From assembly GCF_003634555.1 (NCBI RefSeq), contig NZ_RBKS01000001.1:3224001-3288000 (forward strand): a stretch of 64,000 nt of DNA. Direction: 5' to 3'. The position numbers were made by a program, and so were the translations under genes. This stretch comes from Frondihabitans australicus (GTDB taxonomy: Bacteria > Actinomycetota > Actinomycetes > Actinomycetales > Microbacteriaceae). Each line of letters begins with the position of its first letter. Position 1 is the stretch's first letter. Of this stretch, positions 25,693 through 33,196 are shown piece by piece. Under the pieces are notes generated by a model, which worked only from the letters and a program-made list of their open reading frames with translations, was not told the DNA's origin and made no database searches.

Positions 25693-26465
25693 GCGGCTTC
25701 CCCGCCGGGTCCGTGTCCGTCGACGCCGTCGTCATCACGGCGATGGCCGAGGAGGCCGAGCCGTTCCTGTCGCGCGCGACGACCGTGGCGGACCCTGCGC
25801 GGTACGGGCACGCCGAGCACCGCATCGTGACCCTCGACGGGCGCACCATTCTGGTCGTCCGCTCGGGAATCGGGCTCGTGAACGCGGCGGCGGCGACGGC
25901 CGAGGCGCTTCTGCTGGTCGGCGCTCCTGATCCTGCTGCCTCTCGGCCCCTGGTCGTGAGCGCAGGATCCGCGGGAGGCGTCGGCGCGGACGTGCGCGTC
26001 GGCGACGTGATCGTCGGCACGACCACGGTCAACGGGGGTGCCGACGCGCAGGTGTTCGGGTACGCCCCCGGGCAGACGCCGCAGATGCCGGCGTCGTATG
26101 CGGCGGATGCCGGGGCGCTCGCCGCGGCGGCGAGCCTGACGTCGGTCGCCGACGCGGCCGGCGTGCCGATCGTGGTGCGGCAGGGACTCATCGTGTCGAG
26201 TGACGCCTTCGTGGCGACTCCGGACGCCGTGGCCCGCGTGCGCGCGGGGTTCCCGGGAGTGCTCGCGACCGAGATGGAGACGCTCGCCATCGCGCAGGTG
26301 TGCTCGGTCTACGGGTTTCCGTTCGTGTCGATCCGGGGGATCTCCGACCTGGCCGTGCCGCCGCCGTCAGGAGACTTCGACACGCACGTCGACGACGCCG
26401 CCGATCGTTCCGCGAGGGTCGTGCTCGCCCTGCTCGCCGCTCTCTCTTCCTCGCCTGCGAGCTGA
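25689..26465 (+). CDS. mtnN: 5'-methylthioadenosine/S-adenosylhomocysteine nucleosidase
   Basis: A 258-residue nucleosidase (Pfs) that removes adenine from SAH and MTA, supplying LuxS with S-ribosylhomocysteine. [17 protein letters not shown] at residues 13-29, [21 protein letters not shown] and the active-site block [11 protein letters not shown] with ISDLA are typical. The GTG overlaps the luxS stop, so translation is coupled. Two copies of the GATCCTGC-type motif (25929 and 25962) sit in the Ala-rich insert at about residue 85. Together with luxS it completes the activated methyl cycle. Confidence 0.92.
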   Translation: MSGFPAGSVSVDAVVITAMAEEAEPFLSRATTVADPARYGHAEHRIVTLDGRTILVVRSGIGLVNAAAATAEALLLVGAPDPAASRPLVVSAGSAGGVGADVRVGDVIVGTTTVNGGADAQVFGYAPGQTPQMPASYAADAGALAAAASLTSVADAAGVPIVVRQGLIVSSDAFVATPDAVARVRAGFPGVLATEMETLAIAQVCSVYGFPFVSIRGISDLAVPPPSGDFDTHVDDAADRSARVVLALLAALSSSPAS

Positions 26466-26524
26466 GTGTCCTCGATCTGCTGATCCGCCGAGCCTCACAC
26501 CCGCAGAACGTGGAACCTCACGGC

Positions 26525-27259
26525 TCAGGGCGTGGCGGGGCGGGGCACGACGCGGGCGCGGGCGGCGTCGAGCATGTCGGCGAGGACGGTTCCCGTCGAT
26601 CCTGCGTCTTCGGGATGCCACTGCACCGCCCACAGAGGCGCCGACTCGTGCTCGACCGCCTCGATCGTGCCGTCGTCGGCCCGGGCGACGATGCGGAGGC
26701 CGCGGCCGGGGCGCCCGACGGCCTGATGGTGCGACGACTGCACTGTGAGCGTCGTCGAGCCCACGATGCGCGCGAGGTCGCTGTCGTCCTCGACGTCGAC
26801 CGTGTGCGCGAGCATGGGGCCGTCGGCCGGCCCGTCGCTCACGTGCCCGCCGCCCTCGAGATGCTGTACGAGGTCGCCGCCGAGGGCCACGTTGATCACC
26901 TGCATGCCGCGGCAGATGCCGATCAGCGGCACGGCGTCGGTCACGCACTCGCGCACGAGCGCGACCTGGGCGCGGTCGGCGTCGGCGAAGATCTGGCCCC
27001 GGTGCGGGTAGCTCTCGGCCCCGCCGTAGAGAGCAGGATCCACGTCCTCACCCCCGGTGAGCACCACCGCGTCCGCGCGGTCCAGCTCGGCCACGAGGCT
27101 CGGGCCGTCGGACGCAACGCGCTGCACGGCGAATCCCGCCCGGGCTGCCGCATCGGCGACGCTCGCGCTCAGTTCGCGCAGGCTCTTGCCGTAGAGGGGG
27201 TCGTCGCGATCGCGATCGGAGACGTCGACGATGAGGAGGCGGGGTCGATCTGCGGTCAC
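26525..27259 (-). CDS. Class I glutamine amidotransferase (gamma-glutamyl-GABA hydrolase type)
   Basis: A 244-residue PuuD-like hydrolase of the peptidase C26 family. The nucleophile elbow is GICRGMQVIN, and the catalytic His-Glu is in WAVQWHPED. LTGGEDVDPALYGG, upstream, is also family-typical. It would release glutamate from gamma-glutamyl amines during polyamine use. GTG 27259 is chosen because the upstream extension runs into the next promoter. No other putrescine pathway genes are nearby. Confidence 0.85.
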   Translation of the reverse strand: MTADRPRLLIVDVSDRDRDDPLYGKSLRELSASVADAAARAGFAVQRVASDGPSLVAELDRADAVVLTGGEDVDPALYGGAESYPHRGQIFADADRAQVALVRECVTDAVPLIGICRGMQVINVALGGDLVQHLEGGGHVSDGPADGPMLAHTVDVEDDSDLARIVGSTTLTVQSSHHQAVGRPGRGLRIVARADDGTIEAVEHESAPLWAVQWHPEDAGSTGTVLADMLDAARARVVPRPATP

Positions 27260-27313
27260 GTGACGATCTTTCCGTATCGGTGGTGCGACCCATGCCAAGG
27301 TTTGCGGATCGCC

Positions 27314-27346
27314 TTGACAGTACGTGAAATGTCTGGTGTTAATAAT
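27314..27346 (+). promoter_or_regulatory. Promoter for small ORFs
   Basis: TTGACA at 27314-27319 is followed after about 20 bp by the AT-rich TTAATAAT (27339-27346), rare in this GC-rich sequence. It precedes the small ORFs beginning at 27386. Confidence 0.45.
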
Positions 27347-27385
27347 TCCTGAGTCGGCGGAGTCGCACGACGGATCAGGAGCATC

Positions 27386-27451
27386 ATGCGCACACCTACT
27401 TTCATCACGACGGCCGTGGCGGCCGGCCTGCTCGCTGCGGCGTGGCCATGA
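27386..27451 (+). CDS. Leader peptide-like small ORF (21 aa)
   Basis: A 21-codon ORF (MRTPTFITTAVAAGLLAAAWP) preceded by AGGAG. It has a basic start and a hydrophobic core like a truncated signal peptide or a single-pass peptide. Its TGA overlaps the ATG of the next small ORF (ATGA), so it may couple translation. Expression is unproven. Confidence 0.4.
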   Translation: MRTPTFITTAVAAGLLAAAWP

Positions 27452-27642
27452 CTTCGAACTCGACGAGTCGTCCGTCGCGGGGCAGGTGGATCTGCATCGT
27501 GGCCGTCGTCACGGCCGGTGTCACGGCACTCGCCGTGGGGATCACCTTCAATGACGCTCTGATGCGGACGCTCGGCGCCGTCCTCCTGGCGCTGCAAGTG
27601 GGCGCCCTTGCGGCGTGGTGGCTCCGCGTGCACAGGCGCTGA
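27448..27642 (+). CDS. Small two-helix membrane protein
   Basis: A 64-residue protein with an Arg/Ser-rich N-terminus and two hydrophobic segments at about residues 15-34 and 41-59, ending in a basic tail (LRVHRR), consistent with a small inner-membrane protein. It overlaps the preceding 21-codon ORF by ATGA and is followed after 8 nt by a strong hairpin at 27651-27684. I recognise no family. GTG 27442 is a possible alternative start. Confidence 0.5.
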   Translation: MTSNSTSRPSRGRWICIVAVVTAGVTALAVGITFNDALMRTLGAVLLALQVGALAAWWLRVHRR

Positions 27643-27650
27643 GGCACGAC

Positions 27651-27684
27651 GAAGGCCCCGCCTCCTGGTGGAGACGGGGCCTTC
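27651..27684. terminator. Bidirectional hairpin terminator
   Basis: GAAGGCCCCG (27651-27660) pairs perfectly with CGGGGCCTTC (27675-27684). There is no T-tract. It separates two convergent small ORFs and probably ends both transcripts. Confidence 0.7.
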
Positions 27685-27702
27685 GGGTGCAGCGCGCTGG
27701 GC

Positions 27703-27804
27703 TCAGCGACGACCGGCGGGGCGGGCGACGACGCCGTTGCTGGCGTGACGGGCCTCGGTGACGATGGCGGAGAGAGCGCGGACGATGGGGTTCGTGGTGG
27801 TCAT
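27703..27804 (-). CDS. Small basic ORF (33 aa)
   Basis: A 33-residue ORF (MTTTNPIVRALSAIVTEARH then a Gly/Arg-rich end, GRR at the C-terminus). A clear ribosome site, AGAAAGG, lies 8 nt before the ATG, and a hairpin terminator lies 19 nt past the stop, so it looks like a genuine short gene. The middle can form an amphipathic helix. It is divergent from the LysR gene at 27923, which may control it. The function is unknown. Confidence 0.55.
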   Translation of the reverse strand: MTTTNPIVRALSAIVTEARHASNGVVARPAGRR

Positions 27805-27922
27805 GATGACACCTTTCTGTCGGGGTGGCGGCGGCGGTTCCGCCGAAGTCTTGATTCCATTGTGACGACGTGTCACCATCGGAACAACCGGCTCTTACCT
27901 GGGGTCAGCGTAAGGAGAACCG

Positions 27923-28861
27923 ATGCTCGATCTGCACCGACTAGAGATCCTGCAGCGCTTCCGCTCGCTCGGCAGCATCGCCGCGGCCGCGGCCGAACTC
28001 GGGTACTCGTCGTCGGCCGTCTCGCAGCAGCTCGCGACCCTCGAGCGCGAGGCCGGCGTCGCCCTGATCGAGCGCACGGCGCGCAGCGCGAACCTCACCG
28101 CGGCGGGCCGCGATCTGGCCGAGCAGGCCGACTTCATCCTCGGGGCCGTCGAATACGCGCAGAACCTCATGCGAGAGCGGGCGGGCACGATCTCCGGGAG
28201 CGTCGAGATCCACTGCATCCCCGGTCTCGCGGCTCTGCTCGCGCCGCAGTTCGCACAGTTGCAGGACGACCACGCCGGCCTCCAGATCCTGGCCCGCGAG
28301 CAGCGCACCAACGAGGGCGGGGTCAGCGCCCTCCACGACGGTGCCGCCGACCTGGTCGTCACCGACGACTGGTCGCAGCGCACCCCAGCCGCCCCGGCCG
28401 GGCTGACTCTCTCCGTATTGCGGCGCGAGCCCGTCGTGCTCGCGGTGGGCGAGATGCACGAGGCGGTCGACTGGCAGGACGACGCCCCGCTCTCGACCGC
28501 GTCACTGCGGAAGATCATCCCGCTCTACACCTGGCTCTCGGCGCCCGTCGGCAAAGACAGTCGCGCCGCCGCCGACGACTGGCTGTCGCGACTCGCCGTC
28601 GAACCGCGCCGCCGCTGGGAGTTCGAGGGCCTCGACGTGCTTGCAGCCGTCGTCGCCACCGGCGCCGGCATCGCCCTCCTGCCTGAGACCATCGCCCGCT
28701 CGAACCCCGACATCGTCGCGCTCGAGCTGAAGCCCGACCTCTACCGCAGCATCGTCGGCCTCACGCGCACCACCAGTCAACGCGACCCCGCCATCTCGGC
28801 CTGCCTCGCCGTGGCGCGGGCCGCGGTCAACGCGCAGGATCGGGCACTCGCCTCGTCCTGA
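27923..28861 (+). CDS. LysR-family transcriptional regulator
   Basis: A 312-residue LTTR. The N-terminal winged helix-turn-helix (residues 3-62) contains LEILQRFRSLGSIAAAAAEL and SAVSQQLATLEREAGVAL. The rest is a two-lobed periplasmic-binding-type effector domain. AAGGAG precedes the ATG. Divergent to it is the 33-codon ORF; convergent is a MarR gene. Members of this ArgP-unlike group often control transporters or amino acid genes, but the target is not evident here. Confidence 0.9.
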   Translation: MLDLHRLEILQRFRSLGSIAAAAAELGYSSSAVSQQLATLEREAGVALIERTARSANLTAAGRDLAEQADFILGAVEYAQNLMRERAGTISGSVEIHCIPGLAALLAPQFAQLQDDHAGLQILAREQRTNEGGVSALHDGAADLVVTDDWSQRTPAAPAGLTLSVLRREPVVLAVGEMHEAVDWQDDAPLSTASLRKIIPLYTWLSAPVGKDSRAAADDWLSRLAVEPRRRWEFEGLDVLAAVVATGAGIALLPETIARSNPDIVALELKPDLYRSIVGLTRTTSQRDPAISACLAVARAAVNAQDRALASS

Positions 28862-28892
28862 GTCTCGTCACCCCGCCCCCGGCGTTCGTGCC

Positions 28893-28980
28893 GCCGCATT
28901 TCGCGACCGCGGCGCGCGCCGGCCCGCAGGCCTGCGGTGACGGGTGTGGCGCCGGCCCCGATTCGGTCGCGAATTGCGGC
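28893..28980. repeat. Long palindrome, family C copy 1
   Basis: GCCGCATTTCGCGACCG (28893-28909) pairs with CGGTCGCGAATTGCGGC (28964-28980) with 1 mismatch. The ~54-nt loop itself contains CGCGCCGGCC/GGCGCCGGCC. It lies between convergent LysR and MarR genes. The arm is shared with 59659-59750. Confidence 0.65.
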
Positions 28981-28992
28981 GTGCGGCCGGGG

Positions 28993-29454
28993 CTACTGCG
29001 CCCGAAGGGCCTCCACGAGCCGATCGAGGAGGGCGGCGGTGCCGACCAGGAGCGCGCGTTCGTCCGGGGAGAGAGCCTGGTCGGCGGCGTTCTTCAGCCG
29101 GGTGGAGCGGTCGATGCGGGACTGGCGGATGACCTCGGCTCCTGCGGCCGTGATCGACACGAGGACACCTCGCGCGTCGGCAGGGTCGGCGGCGCGCGAG
29201 ACGAGTCCGCGGTTCTCGAGCTCGGCGACCGTGGCGCTCATGCTCTGGTGGCGGATGCGTCGCAGGCGGGCGAGCGAGGCGATGCTCTGGGCGCCATCGC
29301 GCGCCAGGTAGCCGAGGGCCTCGAGCTGACCCTCGGGGTGCGGTTCGGCGAGGCGGCTGGCGCGGACGCTCTCGCCGATCGCGCGGCGCAGCTCGTTGGC
29401 GTCGTCGAGGGTGAACTCTCCGGAGCTCGGGACCGTGTTCGCGTCGTCGACCAT
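28993..29454 (-). CDS. MarR-family transcriptional regulator
   Basis: A 153-residue winged-helix protein starting at MVDDANTV. The helix-turn-helix is in SIASLARLRRIRHQSMSATV with wing SRAADPADARGVLVSIT. It is divergent from the metallo-hydrolase gene at 29512 over the palindrome ATACAGTC-T-GACTGTAT. By the pattern seen at 1376 and 2402, it likely represses that gene and itself. The frame continuing upstream crosses the operator and is discarded. Confidence 0.87.
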   Translation of the reverse strand: MVDDANTVPSSGEFTLDDANELRRAIGESVRASRLAEPHPEGQLEALGYLARDGAQSIASLARLRRIRHQSMSATVAELENRGLVSRAADPADARGVLVSITAAGAEVIRQSRIDRSTRLKNAADQALSPDERALLVGTAALLDRLVEALRAQ

Positions 29455-29463
29455 GCGCCAACA

Positions 29464-29480
29464 ATACAGTCTGACTGTAT
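29464..29480. promoter_or_regulatory. MarR operator
   Basis: ATACAGTC (29464-29471), T, GACTGTAT (29473-29480) form a 17-bp palindrome. It overlaps a TATAGT -10 box (29478-29483) for the hydrolase gene and lies 10 bp before the MarR ATG. Confidence 0.75.
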
Positions 29481-29511
29481 AGTGTGAAGCACCGAACTCG
29501 AGAAGGGCCAC

Positions 29512-30147
29512 ATGGAACTCACGAAGTACACCCACGCCACCGTCGTGCTCACGAAGGGCGATTCCACCCTGGTCATCGACCCGGGTGCGTACACCCCGAA
29601 CTCCGCGGAACTGGTCGCCGGCACCACGGCCGTGCTCATCACCCACGACCACCCCGACCACTTCGACGCCGGTGTCCTGAACGCCGCCCTCGACGCCCAG
29701 CTCTCGCTGCGCGTCTGGGCGCCCGCGAACGTCGCCGCCGAGCTCGGCGACCACGACGGCCGGGTCACCGCGGTCAAGGCCGGCGACACGTTCGACGCCG
29801 CGGGCTTCGACATCACCGTCTTCGGTGAGGACCACGCGATCATCCACCCCGACATCCCGCTCATGTCGAACGTCGGCTACCTCGTCGACGGGAACGTCTA
29901 CCACCCGGGCGACGCCTACTTCGCGCCGGCTGCCGAGGTGCAGACGCTGCTCGTGCCGACCAGCGGCCCGTGGGCGAAGCTCGGGGAGCTCGTCGACTAC
30001 GTGCGCGAGGTCAAGCCCGCGAAGGCGATCCAGATCCACGACCTGATGCTGAGCGAGGCGGGTCGCGGGTCGTTCGCGCAGTTCTCGCAGCAGCTCACCG
30101 GCATCGAGCTCGTGACGCTCGCCGACGGCGAGTCGACCGAGGTCTGA
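29512..30147 (+). CDS. Metallo-beta-lactamase-fold hydrolase (UlaG-like)
   Basis: A 211-residue metal-dependent hydrolase. The zinc site is HDHPDHFD (about residues 45-52), with later ligands in HPGDAYF and a terminal His in QIHDLM. The single compact domain resembles the UlaG/YtkL group. GAAGGGCC precedes ATG. Control by the divergent MarR suggests a role in breaking down an ester, lactone or thioester inducer, but the substrate is unknown. Confidence 0.85.
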   Translation: MELTKYTHATVVLTKGDSTLVIDPGAYTPNSAELVAGTTAVLITHDHPDHFDAGVLNAALDAQLSLRVWAPANVAAELGDHDGRVTAVKAGDTFDAAGFDITVFGEDHAIIHPDIPLMSNVGYLVDGNVYHPGDAYFAPAAEVQTLLVPTSGPWAKLGELVDYVREVKPAKAIQIHDLMLSEAGRGSFAQFSQQLTGIELVTLADGESTEV

Positions 30148-30222
30148 TTCGCCCCGCCGCCGACGGCTGCTCGCCCCTCGGGGTGGGCGGCCGTCGTCGT
30201 CTGCCGCCACCCGTGCGGCGTG

Positions 30223-30320
30223 TTCGGCAATTCAGGTTCCGCGTGCGCGACCCGCGGGTGCGTGGCCGTCGTTGCACGGGCGTGCGCCCGGGCGCGTCGA
30301 GTGGAGCCTGAATTACCGAA
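30223..30320. repeat. Long palindrome, family B copy 1
   Basis: TTCGGCAATTCAGGTTCC (30223-30240) pairs with GGAGCCTGAATTACCGAA (30303-30320), 2 mismatches, around a ~62-nt GC-rich loop. It lies between convergent genes. Copy 2 is at 46972-47069. Confidence 0.65.
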
Positions 30321-30396
30321 TCCCGGCACGACCGGGCCCCGGCGCGGCAAGGCGGGGCGGGCGACACGAAGAGCGCGGGCTGGCGGAAAGGTTGGC

Positions 30397-30921
30397 TCAG
30401 ACGGGGAACACCAGTAGCGTGCTCGACGCCGTCGCCACCAGCTTCCCGTCGGCGTCGCGCACCTCGCCCTCGGCGAAGCAGGCGCGGCGTCCGGGCTTGG
30501 TGACGCGGCCGACGGCGGTGAGCTTCCCGCTCGACGCGGTGAGCCCGCGCAGGTAGTTCACCTTGATCTCGAGCGACGTGTAGCCCTGCCCGGCCGGCAG
30601 GGTGGTCTGCGCGGCGCACCCGAGCACGGAGTCGAGCACCGTGCAGACGAACCCGCCGTGCACCGACCCGATCGGGTTGTAGTGCGACTCGTCGGGCGTG
30701 CACTCGAAGACGACCTCGCCTTCGACGGCCGAGACGGCGGTGAGGTTCATCAGCGACAGGATCGGCGGCGGCGGCAGTTCCCCGGCGAGCAGCGCCTGCA
30801 TGAACTCGAGTCCGGCCATCTTCCGCGCCGCGAGGGCCGACTCCCGCGGGTCGTGCCACGTGACCGTCTTCTGGCGGGTGGTGGTCTCTGCCGTGGTGCT
30901 GTCGGATCCTGCGTCTGTCAT
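30397..30921 (-). CDS. PaaI-like hotdog-fold thioesterase
   Basis: A 174-residue acyl-CoA thioesterase of the PaaI family. The hotdog core runs from about residue 55 to 170. GSVHGGFVCTVLDSVLGCAA provides the conserved His-Gly-Gly and Asp around the active site, and QGYTSLEIKVNYLRGLT follows. Its substrate may be an aromatic or medium-chain acyl-CoA. It is not in an obvious operon and is divergent from an alpha/beta hydrolase gene. Confidence 0.85.
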   Translation of the reverse strand: MTDAGSDSTTAETTTRQKTVTWHDPRESALAARKMAGLEFMQALLAGELPPPPILSLMNLTAVSAVEGEVVFECTPDESHYNPIGSVHGGFVCTVLDSVLGCAAQTTLPAGQGYTSLEIKVNYLRGLTASSGKLTAVGRVTKPGRRACFAEGEVRDADGKLVATASSTLLVFPV

Positions 30922-31011
30922 CTCGACCCCTTCGTCGTGCGCCGCCTGCTGGCTTGCCGGGTGAAACCCAGGCTCACCCTAGCGTCACCGACGGGGTCTA
31001 CGCTCACGGCC

Positions 31012-31854
31012 ATGATCGGCGAGCAGAGAGATGTCACGGTCGGGGGCCGCACGCTGCGGGTGCACGACACCGGGGTGGTCGGCGGGGCGCAGGAGCAGCC
31101 CACGCTCCTCTGGCAGACCGGTTCTCCGCAGACGGGAGCCCTGCTCGCCCCCGTCGTCGAGGCCGCCGCGTCGCGGGGTCTGCGGGTGGTCTCGTACGGC
31201 CGCCCCGGGTACGGCGGTTCGACTCGTCTGCCGGGGCGCGCCGTGGCTGATGCCGTGGTCGACGTCCGGGCGATCTGCGACGCCCTCGGGCTCGGAGAGC
31301 TCTTCGCGGTCGGTGCCTCGGGCGGCGGACCCCACTCGCTCGCGGCCGCCGCGCTGCTCGGCGATCGTGTTGCGGGCGCGGCGACTCTGGCGGGGATCGC
31401 GCCGTACTCCGACGCGCCCGGGTTCGGGGGCGACTGGTTCGCCGGCATGCAGGCGCCGGGAGGTCTGCGGGCGGCCCGTCGGGGCCGCGGCGCCCGGGAG
31501 GAGTTCGCGCTCACCGACGAGTTCGACCCGTCGAGCTTCATCGACGCGGACTACGAGACCCTGCGGGGCGAGTGGGGCTCGCTCGGCGAGGACGCCGGTC
31601 GGGCGGGCGCGGAGGGCGACGAGGGCCTCGTCGACGACGACCTGGCGTTCGCGGGCGACTGGGGGTTCGACGTGCGGGCCATCACCGTGCCGGTGCTGGT
31701 GGTGCAGGGCGGGCTGGACCGCGTGGTGCCGGCGTCGCACGGGCAGTGGCTGTTCGACGCCTGCGGCACGGAGCTGTGGATGCGGCCGGACGACGGCCAC
31801 ATCTCGATCCTGCGAACGCTTCCGATGGCGCTGGACTGGCTGCTCGCGCGGTAG
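31012..31854 (+). CDS. Alpha/beta hydrolase
   Basis: A 280-residue esterase or haloperoxidase-like hydrolase. The nucleophile elbow GASGGGPHS carries the catalytic Ser at about residue 103; Asp is in VQGGLDRVVP and His in DDGHISIL. YGRPGYGGST (oxyanion region) is also conserved. The ATG is 7 nt after TACGCT (30999-31004), so it is probably leaderless. It is convergent with the MFS gene. Substrate is unknown. Confidence 0.87.
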   Translation: MIGEQRDVTVGGRTLRVHDTGVVGGAQEQPTLLWQTGSPQTGALLAPVVEAAASRGLRVVSYGRPGYGGSTRLPGRAVADAVVDVRAICDALGLGELFAVGASGGGPHSLAAAALLGDRVAGAATLAGIAPYSDAPGFGGDWFAGMQAPGGLRAARRGRGAREEFALTDEFDPSSFIDADYETLRGEWGSLGEDAGRAGAEGDEGLVDDDLAFAGDWGFDVRAITVPVLVVQGGLDRVVPASHGQWLFDACGTELWMRPDDGHISILRTLPMALDWLLAR

Positions 31855-31870
31855 GGCGCGTGGCCGTGGC

Positions 31871-33061
31871 CTACCCGCGAGCGGGCAGCGCCAATCGGCC
31901 GGGGCGCACGTGCCGCACGTGGTGCACGCCCCAGATGATCAACCCGACGATCGGCAGCGCCGCCTCGAAGACGCACACGACCGGCCAGCCGCCCGCCGAG
32001 TAGAGCGCGCCGGTGATCGCCGACGCGATGGACCCGCCGACGAACAGCGTGAACATGTAGACGCTGTTGATCCGCGAGCGAGCGCCCGGGTCGAGCGCGT
32101 ACACCTCGTGCTGGCCGATCACCTGGTGGCTCTGCACCGCGAAGTCGAGGAGTACGCCGCCGAGGGCGAGCAGGACGATGTCGCCGCCCGAGACGAGCGC
32201 GATGACGGCGGCGAGCAGCGCGAGCACGAGCGCCCCGCCGCTGGCCACGTGCCCGAGGCCGCGGTCGGCGAGCCGCCCGGCGACCGGGGCCGCGAGGGCA
32301 CCGGCCGCGCCGACGAGGGCGAACAGGCCGATCGCCGTCTGCCCGAAGCCGAAGCGCGAGATGAGGTGGAACGAGATCGCCGTCCAGTACGCCGTGAACG
32401 CCCCGAACATCAGCGCCTGGCTGAGCGCCCGGCGCCGCAGCGGCTCATGCCGCCGAACCAGGGTGCCCATCGACTTCACGAGCGCCCAGTACGTCGCGGG
32501 CGAGTGCGGAACCCGACGAGGCAGCACGCGGAACAGCGTGATCGACAGCACCACCATGACGCCCGCCGAGATCAGGTAGATCGTCTGCCAGCCCCACGCC
32601 GCCGCGACGAAGCTCGACAGGGTGCGGGCCAGCAGGATCCCGAGCAGCAGCCCCATCATGACCTGGCCGACGACGCGCCCGCCCTGCCCCTCCGGCGCGA
32701 GGTTGGCCGCGATCGGCACGATCACCTGCACCACCACCGACGTGATGCCGACGAGCACCGACACGGCCAGGAACACCGAGAACGTCGGCGCGAGCGCGGC
32801 CACGAGCAGCGCCGCCGCCGTCCCGAGCAGGGTCCACGCGGCCAGCCCGCGATTCTCCAGCTTGTCGCCGAGCGGCACCACCAGGATCATCCCGAGCGCA
32901 TACCCCAGCTGCGTCAGCGTCACGATCAGCGCCGCCGCGCTCTCGGTGACTCCGAAACGCGACGCGATCAGACCGAGCAGCGGCTGCGAGTAGTAGATGT
33001 TGGCCACGGTGAACCCGCAGGTCAGGGCCATCACGATCGTGACGAGTCGCAGATTTCTCAT
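31871..33061 (-). CDS. MFS efflux-type transporter
   Basis: A 396-residue, 12-helix major facilitator similar to YfcJ/arabinose-polymer or multidrug exporters. NIYYSQPLLGLIASRFGVTESAAAL at about residues 21-45 is a recognisable motif of this MFS branch, and VPLGDKLENRG is the loop 2-3 signature. The stop is 16 nt from the convergent hydrolase gene. It is divergent from the DNA repair operon. Substrate is unknown. Confidence 0.87.
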   Translation of the reverse strand: MRNLRLVTIVMALTCGFTVANIYYSQPLLGLIASRFGVTESAAALIVTLTQLGYALGMILVVPLGDKLENRGLAAWTLLGTAAALLVAALAPTFSVFLAVSVLVGITSVVVQVIVPIAANLAPEGQGGRVVGQVMMGLLLGILLARTLSSFVAAAWGWQTIYLISAGVMVVLSITLFRVLPRRVPHSPATYWALVKSMGTLVRRHEPLRRRALSQALMFGAFTAYWTAISFHLISRFGFGQTAIGLFALVGAAGALAAPVAGRLADRGLGHVASGGALVLALLAAVIALVSGGDIVLLALGGVLLDFAVQSHQVIGQHEVYALDPGARSRINSVYMFTLFVGGSIASAITGALYSAGGWPVVCVFEAALPIVGLIIWGVHHVRHVRPGRLALPARG

Positions 33062-33196
33062 TTGGATCTATTCTCGCTCGCCCGAGTGCCGCGCTCCCGC
33101 GAGATGGCAGGTACCACCGCACCCCGTCTCGCGAGACCCCACTGCGATGTCGTTTTCTCGCCAGTCGATGTCGGCGGCACGAGGGAGACTGGACCC

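Noticed and set aside
27703-27804. The 33-codon ORF as the N-terminal part of a longer gene
   Set aside because: It has its own stop and a terminator right after, so it is complete as a small ORF.
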